A stretch of DNA of 34,070 nt from Pseudomonadota bacterium (lineage in GTDB: Bacteria; Pseudomonadota; Alphaproteobacteria; Acetobacterales; Acetobacteraceae): assembly GCA_021847175.1 (NCBI GenBank), contig JAJZUI010000009.1:1-34070 (forward strand), given 5' to 3'. Shown here in pieces: positions 9,973 through 18,498 of this stretch. Numbering within the stretch: position 1 is the stretch's first letter; each line of letters begins with the position of its first letter. Both the position numbers and the translations under genes were made by a program. Under the pieces are notes generated by a model. The model searched no databases and was not told the origin of the DNA. It was given only the letters and a program-made list of their open reading frames with translations.

Positions 9973-11453
9973 TTCGGCGCCAGGGCGGAAACGTCGTTGC
10001 CGTTCACGAGCAGCTTCTGCCCGTCGAAGACGAGGTGCCAGACCAGCGCGTCGCCCTCCGGCTTGGCGAGGCCCTTGAGGAAGATGAGCATGCCGAGCGC
10101 CTTCTGGCCCTCGGGGTCGGCGGAGAGTTCCTTCATCGCGGCGTCGATGCCGGTCGCGCGCAGCGTAGCACTCCCCTGCGCGTCGCCCGGACCGCGCACG
10201 GTGAGCGTGCCGTGGCCGGTGATGCGCGCCGGCCCGGTGTCGATCAGGAGCGAGTCGATCGCGACGGTCGCCGGATGTGCGTCGAGCACCGCCATCGCGA
10301 GGCCCGGCAACGCGCTCGGCTCGGGGCTGTCCACGGCGGCGTCGAGGGAGCGGCGCAGCGCCGCGGCGTCGATGCCGGCGAGGCGCGGGCGCAGCACCAC
10401 GCGGCTGGGCATGAACCTGGCCAGGATCCCGGCGGGGACGAGCGCGGGGAAGGACGGTTTGTCGAGCACGAAGCGCAGCGCCAGCGCGACGCTGCCGTTG
10501 CGCTGGCCGAGCCGCATGCCGAAGCCGACATGGCCGATCGTTCCCTGCACCGGGCCCGTGCCGTGGATCGCGATCCCGCTCTCGGAGGACCGCATCGAGA
10601 CCGAGGTGGCGCCGCTCGCGAGGTCGGCGATCAGCGTGTGCAGTTCCTTGCGGACCGCCGGGTCGGTGCCGGTTCCCCCGCTGGTCCCGGGGGCCGGGTT
10701 CGGCAGCGTCGCCAGCGTGGTGATCGCGCGTATCCCCGCGCGCAGCGCCGGCAGCGAAAGGTTGTCGATGCGCAGCGAGCCGCTGGCGCTCGCGACGTCG
10801 CTGCTGGTCGTGAGCTTGCCGATCGCCGAGTTCGTGTGCATGCCGCGCAGGCTGCTGGTGTTGGCCAGCGTGACGCGGCCATCGGCGGCGGGGGTGACGA
10901 GCAGCGCGCCATCGGCGGCGTCGAGATGCCCGCCGTTGCTGATGCCCGGACCCACGCCGGCCACGGTCTCGTCGGCGATATGGAACCGCAGCCGGGTGGG
11001 TGTCGCGAGCGTGGTGTCGATCACGCCGGAAAAGCTGCCCACCTTCATCGTCATCGCGGTGAGGCTGGCGACGCCGGGGGGCGGGTGATCGACGTTGAAC
11101 TCGAGGTGGCGCGGCAGCGCGCCGTCGCCGACCCGCCAGCGCCCATCGCCGAGCGGGACCAGGTTGGCACCGATGGAATCGCCGCCGACGCCGCCGCCGT
11201 TCCAGCGATGCGCGACGGGGATTTCGATGCGGTAATGATCGCCCTGGACCGTCGCGTGCAGCAGGCCGGACGCGGGCGCGAGCGTGCCGAGCACGCCGGC
11301 GAGCATGGCGTGGACGCCCTCGACGATCGCCCGCGCGCCGGCTTGGTCGATCGCCGGTGGCGCGGAGGCGGGTGGCGCGGAGGCGGGGGCTTGGGCCGAG
11401 ACCACGAGGGCGGCGGCGGCGAGCAACAAGGACCGCGGGCGGAACGGGCTCAT
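9960..11453 (-). CDS. Exported protein of unknown function (possibly DUF2125-like)
   Basis: I do not recognise this 497-residue protein with confidence. From ATG 11453 it begins with a clear signal peptide, SPFRPRSLLLAAAALVVSAQ followed by APASA. The rest has no membrane helix. It is rich in Gly, Ala and Thr with alternating hydrophobic residues, suggesting a beta-rich periplasmic protein, and has a lysine-containing C-terminus ending NAPK. DUF2125, a family of secreted alphaproteobacterial proteins, is a possible match that I cannot test here. A GTG at 11507 would give 18 extra residues and a four-base GTGA overlap with trpF (11504-11507). That would fit the coupling seen elsewhere in this operon but makes a long n-region. 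It sits inside the trp block. Confidence 0.75.
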   Translation of the reverse strand: MSPFRPRSLLLAAAALVVSAQAPASAPPASAPPAIDQAGARAIVEGVHAMLAGVLGTLAPASGLLHATVQGDHYRIEIPVAHRWNGGGVGGDSIGANLVPLGDGRWRVGDGALPRHLEFNVDHPPPGVASLTAMTMKVGSFSGVIDTTLATPTRLRFHIADETVAGVGPGISNGGHLDAADGALLVTPAADGRVTLANTSSLRGMHTNSAIGKLTTSSDVASASGSLRIDNLSLPALRAGIRAITTLATLPNPAPGTSGGTGTDPAVRKELHTLIADLASGATSVSMRSSESGIAIHGTGPVQGTIGHVGFGMRLGQRNGSVALALRFVLDKPSFPALVPAGILARFMPSRVVLRPRLAGIDAAALRRSLDAAVDSPEPSALPGLAMAVLDAHPATVAIDSLLIDTGPARITGHGTLTVRGPGDAQGSATLRATGIDAAMKELSADPEGQKALGMLIFLKGLAKPEGDALVWHLVFDGQKLLVNGNDVSALAPNAPK

Positions 11454-11503
11454 GCCGCGACCATACGCCAGGCGGCGCGCGCGGCGGGAAACGATTTTGC
11501 CGT

Positions 11504-12130
11504 TCACGCGGCCCTCGCCGCCGCAATGAAGGCGCGGATGCGCGCGGGGTCCTTGTGGCCGGGCGCGGACTCGACGCCGGAGGAGACGTCGACCGCTTCC
11601 GCCCGCGTCGCGCGGATCGCCGCCGCGACGTTCTCCACCGTGAGGCCGCCCGCCAGCAGCCACGGCCCCGGCGCGCGCCAGGCGGCCATGAGCGACCAGT
11701 CGAAGGCGGCCGCGTTGCCGCCGGGGCGCGTGGCGCCCGCCGGCGCGCGTCCCTCGATCACCAGCGCCGCCGCACCTCCCATCGCGTCCGGCAGGTCCGC
11801 GGCCGCGCTCACCGGCACTGCGCGCCAGAACGGCTTCGCGAAACGCGCGCCGATCGCGGCGGCACGCTCGGGGGCGGCGTAGAGCTGCAGGATGTCGAGC
11901 GGCACCGCCTCCAGCACGGCAGCCACCTCGTCATCGGTCGGTTCCACGAAGAGCCCGACCAGCGTCGGCCCACCCGCCGGGCGTCGCGCCGCGAGCGAGG
12001 CCGCGAGCGCCGCCGTGACGAAGCGCGGGGAGCGCGCGAAGAACACCAGGCCGATCCAGTCCGCGCCGGCCCCGGCCGCGGTGTCGAACGCCGCCGCGTC
12101 GTTGATGCCGCAGACCTTGACCCGCGTCAC
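11504..12130 (-). CDS. trpF: Phosphoribosylanthranilate isomerase
   Basis: TrpF converts N-(5-phosphoribosyl)anthranilate to its carboxyphenylamino-deoxyribulose isomer in tryptophan synthesis. The product is 208 residues. The catalytic Cys7 is in RVKVCGIND, and the catalytic Asp is in AVDVSSGVES near residue 181. LVGLFVEPTDDEV and LLAGGLTVENV are family motifs. The start is GTG 12130, forming a GTGA overlap with the stop of the upstream lapA-like gene (12127-12130). The frame stays open further upstream, but that part is antisense-like sequence inside the lapA gene. Confidence 0.96.
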   Translation of the reverse strand: MTRVKVCGINDAAAFDTAAGAGADWIGLVFFARSPRFVTAALAASLAARRPAGGPTLVGLFVEPTDDEVAAVLEAVPLDILQLYAAPERAAAIGARFAKPFWRAVPVSAAADLPDAMGGAAALVIEGRAPAGATRPGGNAAAFDWSLMAAWRAPGPWLLAGGLTVENVAAAIRATRAEAVDVSSGVESAPGHKDPARIRAFIAAARAA

Positions 12131-12432
12131 GCCGGCGGCGGCAACGCGGTGCCGGTGCGCGGTGCGTCCCGCAGCTTCGCGAGGTCGGCGGCGAGCAGGC
12201 TGGCGCGGCGCTCCGCCCGGCCGGCGCGGCGGCGCTGGGCGACGGCGGCGAACCACATCGCCACCGCGCCGAGCAGGAACCCGAGTGCCGCCGGCACCAG
12301 GATGGCGAGCGCCACCGGCAGCTGGATGGAGACATCGGTGGGCCACAGGCCGAGCTCCACCATCTGCCGGTTGGAAAGCGCGAAGACGACGATGATCAGG
12401 ACGAACGGTGCCGCGAACAGCAGGCGCAGCAT
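12127..12432 (-). CDS. LapA-domain (DUF1049) small membrane protein
   Basis: This 101-residue inner-membrane protein has two hydrophobic segments: LLFAAPFVLIIVVFALSN at residues 3-20, and LPVALAILVPAALGFLLGAV at residues 38-57. A basic, Arg/Ala-rich cytoplasmic tail follows. The layout and the SNRQMVELGLWP stretch after the first helix fit the lipopolysaccharide assembly protein A domain family. In alphaproteobacteria such a gene commonly lies between ihfB and trpF, as here. It starts nine bases after the ihfB stop with GAGG upstream. Confidence 0.85.
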   Translation of the reverse strand: MLRLLFAAPFVLIIVVFALSNRQMVELGLWPTDVSIQLPVALAILVPAALGFLLGAVAMWFAAVAQRRRAGRAERRASLLAADLAKLRDAPRTGTALPPPA

Positions 12433-12441
12433 GGCACGCCC

Positions 12442-12735
12442 TCAGGCGCCGCGCTTGCCGCGGTTGACACGCTCGCGCAGCTCCTTGCCGGCCTTGAAGA
12501 ACGGCACCGCCTTTTCGTCCACATCGACCGCGGCGCCGGTGCGCGGGTTGCGGCCGAGCCTGGCGTCCCGCTTCTTGACCGAGAAGGCGCCGAAGCCGCG
12601 CAGCTCCACCCGCTCCCCGCGCGACAGCGCCGCGGTGATCTCGTTGAACACGGTGCCGACGATCGTTTCGACGTCGCGCGCCGTCAGATGCGGGTTCGCC
12701 GTTGCCAGTTCCGCGATCAATTCCGACTTGGTCAT
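12442..12735 (-). CDS. ihfB: Integration host factor subunit beta
   Basis: IHF-beta pairs with IHF-alpha to form a DNA-bending nucleoid protein. The 97-residue product starts [11 protein letters not shown] at ATG 12735. The DNA-inserting beta-arm RNPRTG and the [13 protein letters not shown] core are present, and the family length is normal. Upstream is a GCGAGG element very close to the start. The gene follows the rpsA terminator, so it probably has its own promoter in 12736-12866. Confidence 0.96.
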   Translation of the reverse strand: MTKSELIAELATANPHLTARDVETIVGTVFNEITAALSRGERVELRGFGAFSVKKRDARLGRNPRTGAAVDVDEKAVPFFKAGKELRERVNRGKRGA

Positions 12736-12804
12736 GGCCTCGCCGCCAGTGCCGTCCCTGAAATCATTGTTGTAGCCATACGGAGTTTGCCCGCTTGCCG
12801 AGGG

Positions 12805-12833
12805 ACGTTGCCAGAACGGAACCTGGGCGTCAA
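12805..12833 (-). promoter_or_regulatory. Possible ihfB promoter
   Basis: On the minus strand TTGACG (12833-12828) is separated by 17 bases from CAACGT (12810-12805), 70 bases before the ihfB ATG. The -35 is good and the -10 poor. It lies just after the rpsA terminator, where a promoter is expected. Confidence 0.3.
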
Positions 12834-12866
12834 TCGCACGCCTGGCGCAAGTGCTTGTGAGCCAAC

Positions 12867-12895
12867 AAAAAAGCTCCCGCCACGGGGGCGGGAGC
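12867..12895 (-). terminator. Rho-independent terminator of rpsA
   Basis: On the minus strand, GCTCCCGCC and GGCGGGAGC form a perfect nine-base-pair stem with the loop CCCGT, followed directly by six T residues (12872-12867). It lies 58 bases beyond the rpsA stop and points away from rpsA. It is the clearest intrinsic terminator in the window. Confidence 0.92.
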
Positions 12896-12925
12896 CTGTT
12901 TGTCGCCGGCGAGGCCGACGCGTTG

Positions 12926-12955
12926 CTCTTCCGGCGGTTACTCTTCCGGCGGTTA
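12926..12955 (-). repeat. 15-bp tandem duplication containing the rpsA stop codon
   Basis: CTCTTCCGGCGGTTA occurs twice in direct tandem (12926-12940 and 12941-12955), and the next eight bases begin a third copy. In coding sense each unit carries a TAA in the rpsA frame, so rpsA has a second stop five codons after the first. Confidence 0.9.
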
Positions 12956-14677
12956 CTCTTCCGTCTGGGCCTGCTGGTTGCGCCGGCGGATCGCCGCACC
13001 GAGGATGTCGCCGAGCGAGGCGCCGCTGTCGGACGTGCCGTAGTCGGCGATCGCCTGCTTGTCCTCCTCGACCTCCTTGCCCTTGATCGTGAGCTGGAGC
13101 TTGCGCGCGGAACGGTCGATCGCGGTGACCTTGGCATCGACCTTCTCGCCGACCGCGAACCGGTCCGGCCGCTGCTCCGCCTTGTCGCGGGCAAGCTCGG
13201 CGCGGCGGATGAAGCCGGTGAGCACGTCGTCCACGCGCACCTCGATGCCGTTGGACTGCACCGCGGTGACGACGCAGGTGACGATCGTGCCCTTGTGGAC
13301 GCGGTCGAGCACCGCCGCCGCCGGGTCGTCCTGCAGCTGCTTGATGCCGAGCGAGATGCGCTCCTTCTCGATGTCGATGTCGAGCACCTTGGCCTTGACG
13401 ATCTGGCCCTTCTCGTACTTCGCGATCGCCAGCTCGCCGGGCTCGTCCCAGGAGAGGTCGGACATGTGCACCATGCCGTCGATCTCCGGCGCGAGGCCGA
13501 CGAACAGGCCGAACTCCGTGATGTTGCGGATCTCGCCCTCGATGGTGGAGCCGATCGGGTGCTCGTCCTGGAACTGCTCCCAGGGGTTGCGCTGCACCTG
13601 CTTGAGCCCGAGCGAGATGCGGCGCTTGGCGGCGTCCACATCCAGCACCAGCACGTCCACCTCCTGGCTGGTGGCGACGATCTTGCCGGGGTGCACGTTC
13701 TTCTTGGTCCAGGACATCTCCGAGACGTGCACCAGGCCCTCGACGCCCGGCTCCAGCTCGACGAAGGCGCCGTAGTCGGTGATGTTGGTGACGCGGCCGG
13801 AGAACTTGGCGCCCGGCGGGTACTTCGCCATCACGCCTTCCCACGGATCGGTCTCGAGCTGCTTCATGCCGAGGCTGATGCGCTGGGTCTCCGGGTTGAA
13901 GCGGATCACCTGCACGCGCACCTGCTGGCCGATCTGCAGCGCCTCGGACGGGTGGTTGATGCGCCGCCAGGCGATGTCGGTCACGTGCAGCAGGCCATCG
14001 ACGCCGCCGAGATCGACGAAGGCGCCGTAGTCGGTGATGTTCTTCACCACGCCGTCCAGGATCATGCCTTCCTTGAGGCCCTGGATCAGCTCGCTGCGCT
14101 GTTCCGCGCGCGTCTCCTCCAGCACCGCGCGGCGGGAGACGACGATGTTGCCCCGCGTGCGGTCCATCTTGAGGATCTGGAACGGCTGCGGCTGGCCCAT
14201 CAGCGGCGTCACGTCGCGCACCGGGCGGATGTCCACCTGGCTGCCGGGCAGGAACGCGACCGCGCCGCCGAGATCGACGGTGAAGCCGCCCTTCACGCGG
14301 CCATAGATCGTGCCGTTCACGCGCTGCTGCGTCTCGAAGGCGCGCTCGAGCGTGGACCAGGCCTCCTCGCGCCGCGCCTTCTCGCGCGAGAGCACGATGG
14401 AGCCGTCGCGGTCCTCGTAGCGCTCGACGAACAGCTCGACGACGTCGCCGGGCTTCACCTCCGGCGGCTGGCCGGGGGCGGAGAATTCCTTGAGGGCGAC
14501 GCGGCCCTCGCTCTTGAGGCCGACATCGACGATGGCGAACTCGTCGGTGAGGCGGACGACGCGGCCGGTGACGACCGAGCCGTCGAAGGCGGTGTCGCGG
14601 CCGAGCGTCTCTTCGAGGAGCGAGGCGAAATCCTCGCCTTTTGACGCCCGTGCGGGCGCGGTGGCGGTAGCTGACAT
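12953..14677 (-). CDS. rpsA: 30S ribosomal protein S1
   Basis: S1 captures mRNA on the 30S subunit through repeated S1 (OB-fold) RNA-binding domains. The 574-residue product contains the expected series of about six repeats, seen as recurring phrases such as [40 protein letters not shown] and [20 protein letters not shown]. The start ATG 14677 ([17 protein letters not shown]) gives the normal alphaproteobacterial N-terminus. The frame remains open upstream, but that stretch covers the promoter and leader. The gene has its own promoter about 170 bases upstream and a strong terminator. In E. coli S1 represses its own translation, so the long leader may be regulatory. Confidence 0.97.
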   Translation of the reverse strand: MSATATAPARASKGEDFASLLEETLGRDTAFDGSVVTGRVVRLTDEFAIVDVGLKSEGRVALKEFSAPGQPPEVKPGDVVELFVERYEDRDGSIVLSREKARREEAWSTLERAFETQQRVNGTIYGRVKGGFTVDLGGAVAFLPGSQVDIRPVRDVTPLMGQPQPFQILKMDRTRGNIVVSRRAVLEETRAEQRSELIQGLKEGMILDGVVKNITDYGAFVDLGGVDGLLHVTDIAWRRINHPSEALQIGQQVRVQVIRFNPETQRISLGMKQLETDPWEGVMAKYPPGAKFSGRVTNITDYGAFVELEPGVEGLVHVSEMSWTKKNVHPGKIVATSQEVDVLVLDVDAAKRRISLGLKQVQRNPWEQFQDEHPIGSTIEGEIRNITEFGLFVGLAPEIDGMVHMSDLSWDEPGELAIAKYEKGQIVKAKVLDIDIEKERISLGIKQLQDDPAAAVLDRVHKGTIVTCVVTAVQSNGIEVRVDDVLTGFIRRAELARDKAEQRPDRFAVGEKVDAKVTAIDRSARKLQLTIKGKEVEEDKQAIADYGTSDSGASLGDILGAAIRRRNQQAQTEE

Positions 14678-14843
14678 GCTGTGCTGGGTGACCTTGTTGC
14701 GGCGGCCGGGAGTGGCCTCTGCCGCGATGGCATGCGCGCCCTGTATCGGCACGGCTTCCCGCGGCCCTTCATCGTGTCCGGGGCACGGGCGATGTGGTGA
14801 CACCGGGTCCCCCGGCGGACGCGGACCATCCGCGACGGGGCGC

Positions 14844-14872
14844 ACATAGGGCGCCGGACCCCGGAAAGTCAA
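14844..14872 (-). promoter_or_regulatory. Probable rpsA promoter with long leader
   Basis: On the minus strand TTGACT (14872-14867) and CTATGT (14849-14844) are separated by exactly 17 bases. Transcription would start near 14837, giving a leader of roughly 160 bases before the rpsA ATG. A six-base-pair inverted repeat, CGCGGA-CCA-TCCGCG (14820-14834), lies at the leader's 5' end. Confidence 0.65.
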
Positions 14873-14946
14873 GGTTAACCCGCCTCCCGCCCCGTTTCGC
14901 GTCCGGGCAATCGTTGCGAGAGCGGTTTCATCCGCCCCCGCCCCGG

Positions 14947-15069
14947 CGGACAACGGGGCCGGACCGGGCGGACGAAACGGACGGATGAAAAAACCCCAGT
15001 CCGGGGCTGGAGCGGACAAAAGCGGACGAAGGCGGACGGACGACCGACAGGGGGGCGGACGGAGCGGAC
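14947..15069. repeat. CGGAC/GTCCG repeat cluster between cmk and rpsA
   Basis: CGGAC occurs ten times on the plus strand in this 123-base stretch. It begins at 14947, 14960, 14969, 14978, 15013, 15023, 15033, 15037, 15056 and 15065. Positions 15011-15040 are three consecutive decamers of the form RGCGGACRRA. Further copies in the opposite orientation lie in the 3' end of cmk. Together with the rpsA promoter and leader this fills the 400-base gap 14678-15077. I see no gene there. Confidence 0.85.
14988..15008 (-). terminator. Possible intrinsic terminator of the aroA-cmk unit
   Basis: On the minus strand, AGCCCC-GGACT-GGGGTT forms a stem of four G-C pairs extended by a G-T and an A-T pair. 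It runs into TTTTTT (14993-14988). It is 70 bases past the cmk stop and upstream of the rpsA promoter, in the right place to end aroA-cmk transcripts. Confidence 0.55.
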
Positions 15070-15093
15070 AGCCCCCTTTAGGGGGCTGTCCGC
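15064..15093 (-). terminator. 13-bp hairpin with the cmk stop codon in its loop
   Basis: A perfect 13-base-pair stem (15064-15076 with 15081-15093) closes the four-base loop TTTA. The cmk stop TAA occupies loop positions 15080-15078. No T-run follows directly. It may block 3' exonucleases, or act together with the T6 hairpin at 14988-15008. Confidence 0.6.
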
Positions 15094-15782
15094 CGTCCGG
15101 CCTGTCCGCTTGCGGTATGGGAACCATGCGCGCCGGGATGGCCGGCCTGCGCCGGCCATCGTTCCCCGATCAGCGCCAGCGCGGCGGCGAACACCGCGTC
15201 GGCGTCCTTGCCGGTGGTGTCGATTTCGATCGCGTCATCGGCCTTCTTGGCCGGGGCGGCGAGGCGGCGCGTGTCGCGCTCGTCGCGCGCCGCGAGTTCC
15301 GCCTCCACCTCCGCGAACGGGCGGTGGATGCCCTTGGCCTCGAAATCCAGGAAGCGGCGGCGGGCGCGTTCCCTCTGGCTCGCGGTGACGAACAGCTTCA
15401 CCCGCGCCTCCGGGAACACGACGGTGCCGATGTCGCGCCCGTCCAGCACCGCGCCGTGCTCGTCGCCGAAGCGGCGCTGGAAGCCGAGCAGCTCCGCGCG
15501 CACGCCCGGCTGGGCCGCGACCAGGCTCGCCGCCTCGTCCGCGTCCGGCCCGCGCAGGTCCGCCCGGTCGAGGTCGGCCGGTGCCAGGCGCTTCGCGGCG
15601 GCGAGTGCCGCCTCGGGGTCGGCGGGGTTGCCGCCGGCATCCAGCACCAGGCGGCCGACGGCACGGTAGAGCAGTCCGGTGTCGAGATACGGCAGGCCGT
15701 AATGGGCGGCCAGCCGGCGCGCCAGCGTGCCCTTGCCGGCCGCCGACGGCCCGTCGATGGCGATGACCATCCCCGCCGTCAC
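15078..15782 (-). CDS. cmk: Cytidylate kinase
   Basis: Cmk phosphorylates CMP and dCMP. The P-loop is GPSAAGKGT (residues 11-19). [14 protein letters not shown] and the LID-type arginine stretch [13 protein letters not shown] follow. The product is 234 residues from GTG 15782, which forms a GTGA overlap with the aroA stop (15779-15782). ATG 15770, four codons later, is an alternative start. The fold normally ends near ALALIGERW. The last 24 or so residues, rich in Gly, Ala and His, are encoded by the GTCCG-rich DNA and the terminal hairpin, and look like an acquired tail. aroA-cmk-rpsA is a conserved order. Confidence 0.95.
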   Translation of the reverse strand: MTAGMVIAIDGPSAAGKGTLARRLAAHYGLPYLDTGLLYRAVGRLVLDAGGNPADPEAALAAAKRLAPADLDRADLRGPDADEAASLVAAQPGVRAELLGFQRRFGDEHGAVLDGRDIGTVVFPEARVKLFVTASQRERARRRFLDFEAKGIHRPFAEVEAELAARDERDTRRLAAPAKKADDAIEIDTTGKDADAVFAAALALIGERWPAQAGHPGAHGSHTASGQAGRRTAP

Positions 15783-17158
15783 GGCGCGACGAGCGCCGGG
15801 GTTTCGCCGGCCAGCCCGTTCATCAGCCCGACGAAGCCCGGGAAGCTGGTGTCGATGAAGCTGGTGTCGTCCACCGCGACCGGCGCTTCCGCCGCGAGGC
15901 CCAGCACCAGCGCGCTCATCGCCAGCCGGTGGTCCATGTGCGTCTCGACCATTCCCCCGCCGGCCGGCGGCCTGCCGGAGCCGTGCACCAGCAGGTCGTC
16001 GCCCTCGATCTCCACCCTGGCACCGTTGGCGGCGAGCAGGGCGGCGGTGGCGGCGAGGCGGTCGCTCTCCTTCACCCGCAGTTCCGCGAGGCCGCGCATG
16101 CGCGTGGTGCCGTGGGCGAAGGCGGCGGCGACGGCGAGCACCGGGTATTCGTCGATCATCGAGGGCGCGCGCTCATAGGGCACGTCGACGCCGCGCAGCG
16201 CGGCGTGGCTCGCCACCAGGTCGCCGACGGCCTCGCCCCCCTGCTCGCGCCGGTTCGCGACGGCGATGTCCGCGCCCATCTCCATGAGCGTCGTCAGCAG
16301 TCCGGTGCGCAGCGGATTGAGGCCGAGGTCGCGGATGGTGACGCGCGAGCCCGGCACCAGCAGCGCCGCGACCAGCGGAAAGGCGGCGGAGGACGGGTCG
16401 CCGGGCACCGAGACGTCGCGGGCGAAAAGCTCCGGCTGGCCGCGCAGGGCGATGCGCCGACCGGCGCCGACCTCCTCCACCGCCACGTGGGCGCCGAAAT
16501 GGCGCAGCATCGCCTCGGTGTGGTCGCGCGTGGCCTCTTTTTCCTCCACCACGGTCACGCCGGGCGCGTGCAGGCCGAACAGCAGCAGCGCCGACTTCAC
16601 CTGCGCGGAGGGAACCGGCGTGGTGACGGCGAGCGGCATCGGCTCGGCCGGGCCGCGGATCGCGAGCGGCAGGCGCCCGCCCTCGCGCGAGAGGAACGTG
16701 GCGCCGCCGTGGACCAGCAGGTCCGTCACCCGGCGCATCGGGCGGCGGCGCAGGCTGGCGTCGCCGGTCATGACGGAAAGAAACGGGTGCGCCGCCAGCA
16801 CGCCCGCGAGCAGCCGCGCGGCGGTGCCGGAATTGCCCATGTCGAGCACGTCCCCGGGCTCCGCGAGGCCGCCGACGCCGCGCCCGGCCACCAGCCAGTC
16901 CGCCCCCTCGCCCTGGGCATCGTCGCGGGAGATGGTGGCGCCGAGCGCCTGCATCGCGGCGGCGGTGCGCAGCACGTCCTCGCCCTCCAGCAGGCCCTTG
17001 ATGCGGGTCTCGCCGATCGCCAGCGCCGCGAACATCAGGGCGCGGTGGCTGATCGACTTGTCGCCGGGCACCGTGATGGCGCCGGCGAGCGGACCCGCCG
17101 GGCGGCGTGCGACGAGCGGTTTCGGCCGGGGGCTGGCGGCGGTGTCTGGGCTGGTCAT
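15779..17158 (-). CDS. aroA: 3-phosphoshikimate 1-carboxyvinyltransferase (EPSP synthase)
   Basis: AroA joins shikimate-3-phosphate and phosphoenolpyruvate in the pathway to chorismate, which supplies the trp genes nearby. The 459-residue product has [10 protein letters not shown] (Lys34), [57 protein letters not shown] and [14 protein letters not shown], SAQxK and RxHTE are features of the CP4-like (class II) branch. Gly is kept where CP4 itself has the Ala linked to glyphosate tolerance. ATG 17158 is preferred; an in-frame ATG six codons upstream (17176) is possible. The gene is divergent from the TIGR02300 gene and heads aroA-cmk. Confidence 0.96.
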   Translation of the reverse strand: MTSPDTAASPRPKPLVARRPAGPLAGAITVPGDKSISHRALMFAALAIGETRIKGLLEGEDVLRTAAAMQALGATISRDDAQGEGADWLVAGRGVGGLAEPGDVLDMGNSGTAARLLAGVLAAHPFLSVMTGDASLRRRPMRRVTDLLVHGGATFLSREGGRLPLAIRGPAEPMPLAVTTPVPSAQVKSALLLFGLHAPGVTVVEEKEATRDHTEAMLRHFGAHVAVEEVGAGRRIALRGQPELFARDVSVPGDPSSAAFPLVAALLVPGSRVTIRDLGLNPLRTGLLTTLMEMGADIAVANRREQGGEAVGDLVASHAALRGVDVPYERAPSMIDEYPVLAVAAAFAHGTTRMRGLAELRVKESDRLAATAALLAANGARVEIEGDDLLVHGSGRPPAGGGMVETHMDHRLAMSALVLGLAAEAPVAVDDTSFIDTSFPGFVGLMNGLAGETPALVAP

Positions 17159-17236
17159 CGCGCCGCGATAGACCATGCCGCGAGGGCCGGCGCAACGCGG
17201 CCAGGGGCGGCCTGGGTTGCGGGGCGCACGCAGTGT

Positions 17237-17265
17237 TTGACAGCGGCGGCGAGGGGTGGCATGCG
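17237..17265 (+). promoter_or_regulatory. Possible promoter of the TIGR02300 gene
   Basis: A perfect -35 TTGACA (17237-17242) is followed after 17 bases by CATGCG (17260-17265), a weak -10, some 77 bases before the ATG at 17342. Two direct copies of CCACTCACT, 21 bases apart, lie between it and the gene, near 17285-17314. Confidence 0.4.
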
Positions 17266-17341
17266 CGCCGCCCTCGGCGAGAGCCCACTCACTCCCCGCG
17301 ATCCGCCACTCACTTCCCACGACCCGAAGGCAAGGCACGGC

Positions 17342-17668
17342 ATGGTCAAGCCCGAACTCGGCAACAAGCGCGTCTGCGTCGCCTGCGGCGCGAAGTTCTA
17401 CGACCTCGGCCGCGTGCCGGCGGTTTGCCCGAAATGCGACACCGAGCAGCCGGCCGAGCAGCCGCGCGTGCGCCGCATCGCGCCCGTGGCACCCGTGGAG
17501 GTGGCTCGCGGCAAGCCCCAGCCAGCGCCCGGTCTCGAGGACGTGGACGTCGAGGTTGAGGCCGAGGAGGAGGAGGAGGGCGTGCTCGAGGACACCTCCG
17601 ACCTCGAGGGCGACGACGCCATCGCCGATGTCGAGGTCGAGCAGGAGCCGGGCGAGGAAGAGCGCTAG
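17342..17668 (+). CDS. TIGR02300 (FYDLN-acid) family protein
   Basis: This 108-residue protein starts [20 protein letters not shown]. The two CxxC pairs (CVAC and CPKC) flank the family signature [14 protein letters not shown], forming a small zinc ribbon. The remaining two thirds is a Pro/Val linker and a very acidic tail, mostly Glu and Asp, ending GEEER. The family is typical of alphaproteobacteria and its function is unknown to me. It is commonly found divergent from aroA, as here. The stop TAG overlaps the stop of the convergent methyltransferase gene through the palindrome CTAG (17665-17668). Confidence 0.92.
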   Translation: MVKPELGNKRVCVACGAKFYDLGRVPAVCPKCDTEQPAEQPRVRRIAPVAPVEVARGKPQPAPGLEDVDVEVEAEEEEEGVLEDTSDLEGDDAIADVEVEQEPGEEER

Positions 17669-17675
17669 GGCGCTC
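17660..17675. terminator. Hairpin at the shared CTAG stop of two convergent genes
   Basis: GAGCGC (17660-17665) pairs with GCGCTC (17670-17675) around the loop TAGG, which holds the plus-strand stop. The CTAG at 17665-17668 reads as TAG on both strands and ends both genes. There is no T-run on either side. Confidence 0.45.
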
Positions 17676-18498
17676 CCTCCACCACGGGGCTCCACGCGGC
17701 GAGCCGCCCGGTCATGACCCCGACCGCCTCGGGGTTGCTGTCGGCGAGCAGGAAGCGCCGGCCGTTGCGCGCCGCGGCCTCGCCGAAGGAGCCGGAGCCG
17801 GCGAAGAAATCGGCGAGCAGGTCGCCCTCGCGGCTGTGCACGCGCACGATGCGCTCCAGGATGCCGAGCGGCTTCTGCGTCGGGTAGCCGGTCTTTTCCC
17901 GTCCCGTCGGGCTCACGATCGTGTGCCACCAGACATCCGTGGGCGTCTTGCCCCGCGCGGCCTTTTCCGGCGGCACCAGGCCCGGCGCCATGTAGGGGAT
18001 GCGGTCCATCGCCTCGGCGTCGAAGACGTAGTTCGCGGGGTCTCGGGCATACCAGAAGATGGTGTCGTGCTTGGTCGGCCAGCGCCGCTTGTGCCGCGCG
18101 CCATAGTCGTAGGCCCAGACGATCTCGTTCATGAAGCTGGCGCGGCCGAACACGGTGTCGAGCAGCAGCTTGCAGTAATGCGCCTCGCGCGGGTCGATGT
18201 GGAAGAACAGCGAGCCGTCGGCGGCCAGCACCCGGCGGATTTCCACCAGGCGCGGTTCGAGGAAGCCGAGATAGTCGTCGAACGCGTCGGCGAAGCGCAT
18301 GGAGCCGAGCAGCTTCGTCGCGTAGCGGTGCCCGCCGAAGCCGGTGCGGTCGCCGGCCTCGTCGCGCACGGTCGCGAGCCGCGTGCGCGCCTGGGCGATG
18401 CCGGTGTTGAAGGGCGGGTCGATGTAGACGAGCGCCACCGAGGCGTCCGGCAGCCCGCGCAGCAGGTCGAGGTTGTCGCCGAGGACGATGCGGTTCAC
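17665..18498 (-). CDS. Orphan site-specific DNA methyltransferase, beta-class (N6-adenine or N4-cytosine)
   Basis: This 277-residue amino-methyltransferase has catalytic motif IV DPPFNTG at residues 27-33. The S-adenosylmethionine motif [14 protein letters not shown], is near residues 230-242. The order IV, then target-recognition region, then I defines the beta class, which includes CcrM-like enzymes. [15 protein letters not shown] is motif X. No restriction nuclease gene is next to it. The recognition site is not readable. The start is a GTG at 18498: an in-frame TAG lies only one codon before it, and no ATG follows for about 65 codons. Its purine-rich AGGGGG abuts the GTG, which is unusually close for a ribosome site. 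Confidence 0.88.
   Translation of the reverse strand: MNRIVLGDNLDLLRGLPDASVALVYIDPPFNTGIAQARTRLATVRDEAGDRTGFGGHRYATKLLGSMRFADAFDDYLGFLEPRLVEIRRVLAADGSLFFHIDPREAHYCKLLLDTVFGRASFMNEIVWAYDYGARHKRRWPTKHDTIFWYARDPANYVFDAEAMDRIPYMAPGLVPPEKAARGKTPTDVWWHTIVSPTGREKTGYPTQKPLGILERIVRVHSREGDLLADFFAGSGSFGEAAARNGRRFLLADSNPEAVGVMTGRLAAWSPVVEGAP

Noticed and set aside
12926-12955. The tandem 15-mers as the start of a CRISPR array.
   Set aside because: There are only two adjacent copies with no spacers, and they lie inside the rpsA 3' end.
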